This document shows positions 1 to 9,400 of a stretch of 30,138 nucleotides of DNA, in pieces. The notes beneath the pieces were generated by a model. That model saw only the letters and a program-made list of their open reading frames with translations, had not been told where the DNA came from and ran no database searches. The translations under genes were made by a program, and so were the position numbers. The stretch is from a virus. Every line of letters begins with the position of its first letter. Positions within the stretch are counted from its first letter, which is position 1. Location of the stretch: the IMG/VR virus record IMGVR_UViG_3300020174_001390, positions 1-30,138 of that record. One strand, written 5' to 3'.

Positions 1-3000
1 CTTTTTCTTTGTCTAAAATCTTATCTGCTTGCTGTTCCGGTCTTTGAATCACACTTTGAGCAGAGAAACCAGTATACAAATCAGATATAAAAGACTCTAC
101 TCTTACAGATAGTGGAATTTCTTCGGTAACATTATTAGCGCTGTTAATATTAGTAAGATCGTAATACTGACTGTGATCGAATCTAACGTAAGGTTTTACT
201 CGATAACCTTGAGTTAAAAACTCTACAGCATTTGGAACAATCCTATTTTTATTGGAAATGCCGCTTGCATACATCGTCCAGTCAAAAAATCCGCCTTGTG
301 GTTCTGGTTTATAGTTATGCTCCCATAGACCGTCCATTTGATTCCAATTACTTCTAAGTGCGCCCTCGCGATATTGTAATCTTTCATCAATATTATCATC
401 GTTCTGTAAAAAGTGATGAAAATCTTCTTTATTTAAATAATCGCTAGTTGTGTTTTTGTTTTTAGGATCGTATAAAGATGCTGGAGGAAAAGCTCCATTG
501 GGGACATTTTTTCTAGCATCATTATATCTTGGAGGAAAACCGAAAGGACCAGAATCTACCCATGTATAAGTTCCAGCACTTAAATCCAGCGGACCGATTC
601 TGTGTTTGTAATTAACATTGGTGTATCGAGGCATCTTTACTAAATATGTTTTTCCCAAATGTTTATCAGCAACACCTTTCAGCCACTCATATACCTTTTG
701 AGCATTTTTCATATTTAACTCAATCGCCTTCGTGGCAGCTTTTGCTACTTCAGCATTAGACGCACCACGGTCTCTCAAGGTTAAGAAATTTTTATATCTA
801 CTAGAAAACAACTGATTAACCAAATCATTATAATGGTTAGCACCGAATTCTGATTCACGGCTTTGAAGTATTTCTAACTTTTCTATTAATTTTTGCGCAA
901 CCTCTAGATCTTTCTTATATTTTTCTAATTTTTCTTCATTAAGAGAAGTGGGGTCTCCATTTTTAATGCCGTACCTTTCATTAATTTTTTTTACTTCTTT
1001 GTTAAGAGTTTCATAGAAAGAATTTATCATTGCAGGTTCGATGATTATTCTACCTTGATCGTCTTTTTTCTCAAAGGTTTGCATTGTGATACCATTAGCA
1101 TCCCCAGCCTGAAGTAAATATTTAAGTTCTGGGTCTTCTTCTAGCATCTGTTTGTACATATTCTCTTGAGAACTCTGCACATCTTTTACTTCTTGTAAAA
1201 TTTCTACATAACCGCCGCCGCCAAGTCCAAGTCTTTCGGCACGTTTATAATAAAGAGGATAACCGTAGGGGGGAGAACATGGATCTAAAGCAAGACCATA
1301 ATTATTAACAGCGGGTGTTGCTGAACTAAAAGCGCACCTTGGAACAGAACATGCTTCTATTCCTTCATAATAATCGTATTCATTAGGACTTTCGGCATCA
1401 ACGCTCTTTGTCTTAAATGAAGACCAATGACGATTAGGAGTTGTACCTATATTACCCTTTTTCTCGAAAATTTCTCTTATAAAATTACCCGCTATCTTAT
1501 CTGCATCATGTATCTTATCTACATATTGTGGAGTATAACGAACCTGCCCATTTCCAATATCCTCTCCAATAATTGGTATATATGTATTAAATAACTCAAT
1601 GTATCTTTCATTGTAGTATTTTAGAAATTGATACCAAGCGTTGAAGGATATAGACGCTGCTCTTAGTTCCATTTCAGTTGTGACATAATAATCTCCAACG
1701 TTTTTGGCAGCAACCTTGCTAGAATCTAACATTATTTGTTGAAATGGACCAAATCCTATAGGAATTGTAACTGCATTTTTACCTAAAAAACCGTAAAATG
1801 GAACAACCTGCTGCTTTAGCATTGTGCTGATATCCCACATATCAACATCTCTTAATTTTTCATAACCATCATCTTCGTCATCTTCGTTCTGCTTTTTTAG
1901 ATATTTTCGGTATAGACCATCTTTGCATCTAGAAAAAGCATACATATTAACTTCTTGAGCGCCAACAACAAATCTGTCTGTAACTTCGTTAGAAAGATCA
2001 TAACCTATATTTTTAGATTCGATATATTTCCTGTCTTCTGGATTATCAATTTTCCTAGTGTCAACGGGGTAATTTTCATTTCTGTATCTATCAGTTAGGA
2101 TATTAATATATTTTTCAACAGATCCCGGTTCAGGAACCACGGACTTATCTATTGTGTCAATTCGTATAATACCAGTAATAATATCGCCAAACCTACCAAG
2201 TTGCATCATGTTTTGGTTATATTGATATAGAAACTTGGTTGGGGGTAAGTCTAATACGGGTAATAGAGAAACAAAATAGTCATGATTAATTGTCTCACAC
2301 AACTCTTGAATATAAGACAATAAATCTATCTGAGAAGCCTCTATATTATATAAGGGTGGTATCTTCTCAAATGGTATACCGGTTAAGTCTACAACATAAT
2401 TATAACCTCTAAAATCTACAGGTCCGCCAAAACCCCCATCAATATGCTCCTGCCACATCCTGCCGTAGTAATGGAACATAGTAACAAGAGCTTGATTAAT
2501 CCTATAAACTGGCATACCAATTTCAGATCTTCTAGAAAATCCCTGACCCGTCATTGGATAAACTTCTGGCCCATAAAGAAGAACCCCCTGTAATGGGTCT
2601 ACAGGTTGATCTACTGGCGGGGGCATCAAATTTGTTAAACTTAATTTTGGTAGCGTATAGGTGTCATTACCTGTAAAAGTTCCGTTTGGACCTCTAACGA
2701 GAGGGTTAGATGATATAATGTGCGGCTTAACTTGGTCCATAAACTTTTTAGAGAAGTCATACTCTAAAAACCCACAAACATTGTATAGATTTTTATTGTT
2801 AAAAGTTGTACCTTGATAATCGTTTAAAACAAGCGTAACGTTGCTGAGAATTTCTCTTGGGTCAGTCACGTTAACTGAGTATGTTTTAGAACTACCTACA
2901 GATTGAGAAACGCTAGAAAGAATACCGCCAAAAACAAAGTGATCCCAACCTATGAGGTCTGGATCAGTACCCGGAATTGGTTGGGTTACACCTTTACCAT

Positions 3001-3778
3001 TATAAAATTGGTTTGGGTCAAGATTAGCTATATTTTGAACATTGTCATCTTCCCAAAAGAAGACTGGATCATTCCCTGTATCGTGTTTTATATTTAAGTA
3101 TTGTAAGTTTTTAGACTTAGAAAAATCTAAATAAGCACCCTCACCCCTTCTATTAAAAGTGTTAGTTGTATAATAATTCTTACGTCTTGGATCTACCCTG
3201 CCATTACCATATTTTTGATAGTATGTTTTTAGCCATGCTTGAGCAACCGTAGCGTGGTGTCTGCCAAATTTAAAAAACACAGGAGTTCCAACGGTGGGCG
3301 GAATAAACTGATCGCCATACGCCAAATCCCCAAAACCACCCCTATGGTAAACATCATCGCCAGAGCCGTACCAAGTGCCATCAGAACGATTGTGTTCATC
3401 GTTAACAAGCGTTACACTAAGACTACTACTAGAATTTCCGAATCCAGTATTTATATTAAAATTTGTTATACTTGCTCCGAGAAAGGTTTGTTGAGCAAAA
3501 CCCTCTGCATTTTTAGTCCAACCCGCAGAAGAAATTTTCCCTTGGAACCCTTGAGGTAATGACGGACCAAGCGTTGGTGGTAGTCCATCTTGCTCGGCCA
3601 TCATATAATTCGGCCATTGCCTATCATACACGCCGGTAGAAGGAACTACAGAATAATGCTTATCAGCATCAACGGGAGCGTCTCTAATCGCTTTATCTAG
3701 TGGGGGAAAAGGAGGATTTCCGGCTCGTTTACCGGCTTTTCCTATTTCGTATGGATTTACATGATTATTATCTGTCAT
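1..3778 (-). CDS. Putative tail hub / baseplate protein, 3' end cut by window edge
   Basis: The frame is open from the ATG at 3776-3778 to the left edge: 1,259 codons, no stop seen. The start is supported by an AGGA four bases upstream and by the preceding stop 12 bp away. After a Pro-rich N-terminus, residues about 85-330 are beta-rich and look like the first barrels of the gp27/gpD/VgrG hub fold: a strand pair SSSLSVTLV, a G-TPVFFKFG strand, then FGGILSSV (about residue 282) and YSVNVTDPREIL (about 306), the usual 'F-G-x-L ... Y-x-V-x-x-D' pattern of hub proteins. An acidic EDDEDDG run lies near residue 633, and a likely coiled coil of Glu/Lys heptads lies around residues 915-980. A role at the tail tip is inferred from this pattern and from lying in the operon of a tape measure gene. 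It could instead be another large baseplate protein; the hub call is tentative, the virion role more secure. Confidence 0.55.
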   Translation of the reverse strand, partial: MTDNNHVNPYEIGKAGKRAGNPPFPPLDKAIRDAPVDADKHYSVVPSTGVYDRQWPNYMMAEQDGLPPTLGPSLPQGFQGKISSAGWTKNAEGFAQQTFLGASITNFNINTGFGNSSSSLSVTLVNDEHNRSDGTWYGSGDDVYHRGGFGDLAYGDQFIPPTVGTPVFFKFGRHHATVAQAWLKTYYQKYGNGRVDPRRKNYYTTNTFNRRGEGAYLDFSKSKNLQYLNIKHDTGNDPVFFWEDDNVQNIANLDPNQFYNGKGVTQPIPGTDPDLIGWDHFVFGGILSSVSQSVGSSKTYSVNVTDPREILSNVTLVLNDYQGTTFNNKNLYNVCGFLEYDFSKKFMDQVKPHIISSNPLVRGPNGTFTGNDTYTLPKLSLTNLMPPPVDQPVDPLQGVLLYGPEVYPMTGQGFSRRSEIGMPVYRINQALVTMFHYYGRMWQEHIDGGFGGPVDFRGYNYVVDLTGIPFEKIPPLYNIEASQIDLLSYIQELCETINHDYFVSLLPVLDLPPTKFLYQYNQNMMQLGRFGDIITGIIRIDTIDKSVVPEPGSVEKYINILTDRYRNENYPVDTRKIDNPEDRKYIESKNIGYDLSNEVTDRFVVGAQEVNMYAFSRCKDGLYRKYLKKQNEDDEDDGYEKLRDVDMWDISTMLKQQVVPFYGFLGKNAVTIPIGFGPFQQIMLDSSKVAAKNVGDYYVTTEMELRAASISFNAWYQFLKYYNERYIELFNTYIPIIGEDIGNGQVRYTPQYVDKIHDADKIAGNFIREIFEKKGNIGTTPNRHWSSFKTKSVDAESPNEYDYYEGIEACSVPRCAFSSATPAVNNYGLALDPCSPPYGYPLYYKRAERLGLGGGGYVEILQEVKDVQSSQENMYKQMLEEDPELKYLLQAGDANGITMQTFEKKDDQGRIIIEPAMINSFYETLNKEVKKINERYGIKNGDPTSLNEEKLEKYKKDLEVAQKLIEKLEILQSRESEFGANHYNDLVNQLFSSRYKNFLTLRDRGASNAEVAKAATKAIELNMKNAQKVYEWLKGVADKHLGKTYLVKMPRYTNVNYKHRIGPLDLSAGTYTWVDSGPFGFPPRYNDARKNVPNGAFPPASLYDPKNKNTTSDYLNKEDFHHFLQNDDNIDERLQYREGALRSNWNQMDGLWEHNYKPEPQGGFFDWTMYASGISNKNRIVPNAVEFLTQGYRVKPYVRFDHSQYYDLTNINSANNVTEEIPLSVRVESFISDLYTGFSAQSVIQRPEQQADKILDKEK

Positions 3779-3782
3779 TTTT

Positions 3783-3786
3783 TCCT
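3783..3786 (-). promoter_or_regulatory. Ribosome binding site of the hub-like gene
   Basis: AGGA on the minus strand, four bases before the ATG at 3778. It lies in the 12-bp gap after the TAG of the preceding gene. A second in-frame TAG (3785-3787) overlaps it, so the upstream reading frame is closed twice before this start. Confidence 0.6.
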
Positions 3787-3790
3787 AATC

Positions 3791-4573
3791 CTATCTGTAT
3801 GGACTACTGTTATTAGTAGAATATTTGTAATCTGCTAAGAATTTTATGTAAACCGCAGCGTTTAAAGGTTCAAATGGTATATAATGTATGTAGGGGGTGA
3901 ATATATCTTGTATCAGAGTGTCTCTTTGTACCGGAACATAATCCCTAATTTGCCTAATCTTTCCTTTTGCAATCTCTACCTCAAGAGTTCTTTCAGCATT
4001 GCTATATTGACTTTGAGATAGTCTATCTCTGTTTAATCTATTTCCATATATGTCCTCCCACCCATTTATACCACTGCCTGCCTCAAAGAATGTTTTATCA
4101 TAATGAAGTATGCCGCTTTGTTTTACTGCGTGGCTTAATTCCCATTTAGATTCTGGATATGTTAAGTATACGCCAGACTTGGTTCCTATTCCATTACTAT
4201 CACTCTGGAGAAGAACCCACTCTGTAAACTCTGTTGGGTCTGAAGGGACACTTCCAAACTTATCTTCAAAATAAGTTCTTAGATGCTCAAAATCACCGCT
4301 AGGATAATATGCGTTTATACCAGAGGGACCAGTACCCTCAGTCCAAACGCGCTCGTCGTAAGAATGAGACTGAGAAGTATCAAAAAAATTCGCCTCGCCA
4401 GAAGGAAGTAGACCACCCGAACCATTAGGATACGGTTGTGTATCGTCCGTTCCTCCGTACATAGCATGAACCCCATCGCCATGCAAAGGAACTTTATATT
4501 CTCTTTGGTAGTCAATGGGTTGTTCATTGTTAGGGGTCTTGTTTGGACCATATTTTGTTGAATTATATGTCAT
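3791..4573 (-). CDS. Hypothetical phage protein, 260 aa
   Basis: I do not recognise this family. I place the start at the ATG at 4573, giving 260 residues beginning MTYNSTKYGPNK, rather than 33 bp further upstream at 4606. The 4573 start has AGGGG five bases upstream and begins 8 bp after the preceding stop, while the 4606 start would overlap the preceding gene and add an uncharacteristic basic leader. The protein is rich in Gly, Ser, Tyr and Pro in its first half. It becomes more regular in its last 70 residues, with an Arg/Lys-rich helix-like stretch followed by aromatic strands ending in YKYSTNNSSPYR. No signal peptide or membrane segment is visible. It ends in TAG, and the next gene starts 12 bp later in the same frame. 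Position between likely tail proteins suggests a small baseplate or tail-tip component, by context only. Confidence 0.7.
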   Translation of the reverse strand: MTYNSTKYGPNKTPNNEQPIDYQREYKVPLHGDGVHAMYGGTDDTQPYPNGSGGLLPSGEANFFDTSQSHSYDERVWTEGTGPSGINAYYPSGDFEHLRTYFEDKFGSVPSDPTEFTEWVLLQSDSNGIGTKSGVYLTYPESKWELSHAVKQSGILHYDKTFFEAGSGINGWEDIYGNRLNRDRLSQSQYSNAERTLEVEIAKGKIRQIRDYVPVQRDTLIQDIFTPYIHYIPFEPLNAAVYIKFLADYKYSTNNSSPYR

Positions 4574-4578
4574 ACTAA

Positions 4579-4583
4579 CCCCT
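4579..4583 (-). promoter_or_regulatory. Ribosome binding site that decides the start of the 260-aa gene
   Basis: AGGGG on the minus strand, five bases before the ATG at 4573. It overlaps the TAG stop (4582-4584) of the 627-residue gene, so the stop and the Shine-Dalgarno share bases. This arrangement favours translational coupling and argues against the longer start at 4606. Confidence 0.75.
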
Positions 4584-6465
4584 ACTGATCTAATTCGTAA
4601 GTCCAAGAAATATTTAAACTATATTGACCTTCTTTGGGATTCCAGCTTTCTGAGGGTGGTGATATAAAATATTTTCTAATTCCATATTCATTTGCTGGAC
4701 TCATCTCTATAATAAGTTCATGTAACTGTTGTGCCATTGGTTGAACAATGCTAGGTTTTTTAAGTAACAGTGGATTTCTTTCTTTTCCGTATGGGACTTT
4801 CGTATAGTCCAAGGTAAGATTAATAGATAGATCTCTTCTATATTCTGTTCTTGTTCCCATGTATTGAAGAACGGGTCCAGTCGCCCTACCTAAAACGGGG
4901 ATGGTAGCAAAAACATCTCCGGGATATGTATCATTTACGCTAATGGTTTCACTCAATACCCCAGATATTATATTGGTAGGTCTATTGTCAAAAGATAAAC
5001 TATAATTTATTTCACCAGTAAATTCATTTACACCAAGTGTGATGCTTTTTGGTTGTGAATTAAGGGCAACCGCAACACTATTATTAGCGCGTTTATAAAG
5101 ATCACAACCTATTCCGAACCTACCGCTATTAGAAACCTGATTGTATTTACCTATAGCGTGAGTATATGCAGTTTTTTCAGATAGTGGAGAAATTTGATCG
5201 TAGCGACTATATTGTTGATAACCACTTGGAGAAATGTCTGCAAGACCCTTAATAGTTCCATTCATGCTAACGCTAACAAATGGATTATCAGTGCTGGAAC
5301 TTATATCTAATGTATAGTTTTCATAAGAGTTCCCGCTGGCCAATAAAAACGTTTCGGTACAACTGTAACTACCTGCTCCCTTGTCTATATTCTCGGTTCT
5401 AGAGTGATTATAACCTCTATACTGTGGAATTAAATTAAAAATTCCTGTACCAAGAAGACCGGGGGCATTGGGGTAAACGCCGCTAACATTACCCCTGTGA
5501 TTATCTGTATTTGTATCGTCTTTTAATATTGCAGCATCGGCATCGTGTATTAATCTACCTTGAACAAACTTTTTAGCTTCATACCATGCATCCGTCTTAA
5601 CAACTTGAGGGTTTTCAACATCTCCCGTTGGTCTATAGTGACTTTTACCTGTCGCGCTTAAATTGTGTGTAACCCTGTATGTTTTAGGTAAAAATGGATC
5701 AACACTTTCAGGTTGTGCGTCGTCTTCTTCAATAGACCAAGACTCACTATAATCTTGAATAAATGCACCACTTAAAGCGCCTACTAGTTCTGCTTCTTTT
5801 ATTCCGGTTCCCGTGAACTTTATATTTTGATAATCCTGTGGGAGAAAAATGCCAGAATTACCATCATGACATGAATTAGAATATAATGTTGATATTTCTT
5901 CAAGGTTAAGTAAATTATCTAAAAGTGTATCTGCTTCCAAGGTGATAGTATAATCACAAGTATCTACGTATATACCTTCAGTGAAAGATATATTTGTAAC
6001 CCTTGGAAAACAAACAATACTAACCTCTTCTGTCTCGTCGTCCCAGTCGCTTATTTCTAACTTTTGACCGTCCAAAGCAAATAGGGCTTTTAGTGATGCC
6101 TGTTTAGATAAGATAGCATCTAGAGCATTTCTTATGTCAATACTCTGTTTTGGCGGCGTGGGGCGTGGGTTTCCTATATCATGACCTATTATTCTATCAA
6201 AAGCCTCATATGGACCGCAATAAATCAGCGTTGGGGGATTTCCGAATGGAGCGATGGGATATTTAGGATTTCCGTCCGTTTTCTTAAATGCATATGGTGT
6301 ACCCTGATCGGCAATTAATTTTCCAGTCAGAGTGATACTGTAAGTAACACCGTAAGCATCTCCAGCGCCAGTCTTTAAGATATTGGTATCTATTGTAACC
6401 AACGGTGTTGGCCTAATTGTACAGATTTGATCTGATATATTTTTATATAGAACTTTTACTGGCAT
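4582..6465 (-). CDS. Putative tail/baseplate structural protein, 627 aa, unknown fold
   Basis: The ATG at 6465 shares its A with the TAA of the giant gene (TAATG), and AAAGGG sits six bases upstream, inside that gene's last codons. The product is soluble-looking and beta-rich, with no signal peptide or membrane span. Residues 1-200 alternate strands such as VTYSITLTGKL with a helical segment around residues 105-130 (RNALDAILSKQASLKALF), then CDYTITLEADTLL. The C-terminal 250 residues contain long beta stretches: NYTLDISSS, VSVSMNGTIKG, GEINYSLSFDNRP, then IPVLGRATGPVLQYMGT and RRDLSINLTLDYT. The motif 'G-x-I-x-Y-S-x-S-F-D-N-R-P' followed by 'IPVLGR-x-x-GPVLQ' looks like a conserved signature of a phage structural family, but I cannot name it. 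Its place between the giant adhesin-like gene and a hub-like gene suggests a tail-tip or baseplate part. Confidence 0.7.
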   Translation of the reverse strand: MPVKVLYKNISDQICTIRPTPLVTIDTNILKTGAGDAYGVTYSITLTGKLIADQGTPYAFKKTDGNPKYPIAPFGNPPTLIYCGPYEAFDRIIGHDIGNPRPTPPKQSIDIRNALDAILSKQASLKALFALDGQKLEISDWDDETEEVSIVCFPRVTNISFTEGIYVDTCDYTITLEADTLLDNLLNLEEISTLYSNSCHDGNSGIFLPQDYQNIKFTGTGIKEAELVGALSGAFIQDYSESWSIEEDDAQPESVDPFLPKTYRVTHNLSATGKSHYRPTGDVENPQVVKTDAWYEAKKFVQGRLIHDADAAILKDDTNTDNHRGNVSGVYPNAPGLLGTGIFNLIPQYRGYNHSRTENIDKGAGSYSCTETFLLASGNSYENYTLDISSSTDNPFVSVSMNGTIKGLADISPSGYQQYSRYDQISPLSEKTAYTHAIGKYNQVSNSGRFGIGCDLYKRANNSVAVALNSQPKSITLGVNEFTGEINYSLSFDNRPTNIISGVLSETISVNDTYPGDVFATIPVLGRATGPVLQYMGTRTEYRRDLSINLTLDYTKVPYGKERNPLLLKKPSIVQPMAQQLHELIIEMSPANEYGIRKYFISPPSESWNPKEGQYSLNISWTYELDQ

Positions 6466-9400
6466 TACTTACCCTTTGTCCTGAATTTTAATGATTTTTC
6501 AATTCCACCAATACCACTGGTAACAAAACCTAGTGAATTATTAATTATCACGGGTTCTCCATCGTAAAGATATCTATATACCTCAGATGATACTATTCCT
6601 TCATCATTATTATACACAAATAAAGGCATCACAGCGCTTGCTTCTGGAGGTTTACCTATAGTAAACATTTGTAAATTATCGTCAGTTTCAGTTCCAGAAA
6701 TATACTCTCCGTAAATAGATTCAACGTATGGTCTCTGTGAGACAAACCCCTTGTCAGCTGGATCATACCCAGAAACTTCTAGGAATATAGACCCTTCTGG
6801 GGAGGTATTGATGATACCGCTAACTCTATATGTTATAGAACTTCCCTCGCTATTTTGGTAGAATAATCCAGAAACCGAACCATATCTCTGCTCACCCACG
6901 GTATCTCCGTAAACGGTAGGCATGATGTAGCTTTCTTGACTTGGTATAGCATTTGGTTGATGTCTTAGCATTGCGTCATATGTATAAGCAGAACCGGCAC
7001 CAGATATCTCTATGGAGAAATGATTACCGCTAGTTGGGAACTTATGTTGAGGAGAACCAACAATCATTACGTAGTCACTGTCTGAACGGCGCGCTTGATG
7101 CAATGCCACGGAATAACCAAACATATCATTTTCACAACCGCTCGTTGCGGACAGTTCTGTATTTCTGTCGCTAAAACCTTGCGCAACAATCTTTTGTGCA
7201 AAATTCCAAGTTTTGTTTCTATCTTGGTAATTATCAACATCGTGCCTAAAGGTGTAAACTGCACCATTATTTAAAACCATCTGACCGCTTCCGGGGTACT
7301 GATCTCTTACAGTTCCGTCGCCTAGATCGTACATCTCATGCGTAGGAATATCAAATTCATAATTAAATTCTTTTCTGATAAATGCTGCGGAACCACTGTA
7401 AATATGGTTATGTAAAGTTTCATAATCATGGGCAGGAGCGCCAACCGCAATAAAATCAGATTCAACGGAAACCGACCAACCAAACATATCTGGAACCCAA
7501 CCAAATGCTTGAGCAAAATCATCTGGAAGGTTGTGATTACCTTTCAGGGTTGTCAAGTCACTAGCAGTAGCATTATCAATTCCAACATTTAGACTATCGG
7601 AAGGTTTGATTTTCTGCTTGTACTCCCAAGGTAAAAATTCTTTAATAGCATTTTCACCACGACCCGTTCTTTCAAAGTAGAACGCTGCACCAGCACCACC
7701 TCTACCACTTAGGTTAAGACCAGAACCAACATCTCCAGCATTGTATGTTTCTATAATTCCAGACCAAGACACAACATCTTCGTCGTGATAAGCATTGAAC
7801 GGAGTGCCTATAACTAGTTTATTTTTATAAATATCAACAGAGAATCCGAACAAATCTCCCGGATAACCAGAATATAATACATCATAATCTAGATAATCTT
7901 TACCTGTTCTCTCCATGAACTTGGACACTCCACCGTTCATATTTGAGTCTACCCAGTGATTTACTTCTCCCACTTGATCGTCATAGAAATTACCGCTGAA
8001 TCTTGGATATGTTCCATATTCAGGTACTACGTCTACACCGAATCTTTCGATTTCTTGGTCAATCTTAATTTTCTCAAATGGTGAGAATCTTCTAAATACA
8101 TCCCCTAAAACAAAATTATCTTCTTGATCTGTGTAGTTTTCAACCTGACCGGCAGCGCCTGTTTGACCAAATTTTTCAACTAGCAACTGATTTCCAGAAT
8201 TTGCAAAGTATTTGGATGGACTTCCTTTTTCTGGGGCTCTTAGTTTCTGGGTAAATTCAAATTTAGTACCTTTCTTAGAAATTAGTGCGTCTTGATCCGA
8301 AGAGAAATACGATTTATCAGGACTTTCAGGATAAAGACTTCTAATAAATCTAACATTAGGACTGGTTACGTCATATCTGTAATGGTCGTTAAATCCTTGT
8401 ATCATAGATGAGTCTGTAACAAGAACTATTCTTGATCTTCTATTTCCAGTAGAGAAGTCGCTGAAGTGTTCTAGTTCGTCAGCAACAATCACTGGGCCGT
8501 CTTCAACATCTAGTTCTGGATCATATTCACTACATATGAGCGCGTCAGGATCGCAGTACTTGACATGATTTGTTGAAATGGGTCTAAACAAAGGCGGTAC
8601 AGTAATTTCTCTTTCAGGAGTAAACCACGGAACGCCAGAACATTCTGTAATGTAAATTTTCTTTTCTTTGGTCTTAGTTGTCTCATGATATGTTTCAATG
8701 ATTGGCAGAGGATATCCATAAACACCCAATATTCTTGGTGTATACGGTCTATCTCCAGCAATGTCTTCAGACTTGATAGTTCTCCATTGATTTGTATCAA
8801 ATTTAACAGTTATAGAATTTTTACCATCTTTAACCCTGAAGTCAACAGCATGTCTATTTGAGATAAACTTTGTAGTTTTACCAAGGTCTTTTGGTGAATC
8901 AGGACTGTAACCCTCACCTTCTGGATCAGCAGAGAACGATACATCCTCACCATCAATTTGGAATGTAATATCATACAGTTCATTATCTGTCTCAGATATC
9001 CAATCAACAAAGAGTCTATAACCAGAAGTAGGTATAACGGGGAACTGAATAGATGCATCTCCATCTATTCTCCAGTATGTATCAGGGGTTGACCAAACCT
9101 TATCAAATACTGGGTCGTTCATCTCTACAACAACGCTAGTTCTAGAACCTCCAACCTTGATTGGTATGTAAGCATAACCATCATAACCGTCTGATTGTGG
9201 GTCTCCAGCAACCTCACTATCATTCAAAGTAAGCGGACTTGCGGTATTAGGTATTGCTGAGAGTTTATCTATTTTTGTGGAAATAGTATTATTCAAGTCC
9301 ATTCCTGTCCACTTGTAACCACTATCACAACCCTTGATAACGGGATTAGATTCATCTAGAATCTGTAATCTATCTGGCCCAACGGCATCAACTGGACAGC

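Noticed and set aside
2903-3097. Small plus-strand open frames in the left 4 kb
   Set aside because: They lie antisense to the long hub-like frame and show no ribosome site or recognisable protein pattern.
3785-3793. Two in-frame TAG codons before the hub-like gene as a sign of amber recoding
   Set aside because: Thousands of codons in the neighbouring genes contain no in-frame TAG, and TAG closes the 627- and 260-residue genes at sensible places with ribosome sites following. The standard code fits.
4574-4606. Longer start at 4606 for the 260-residue gene
   Set aside because: It would overlap the preceding gene by 25 bp and has a weaker ribosome site. The ATG at 4573 has AGGGG at proper spacing.
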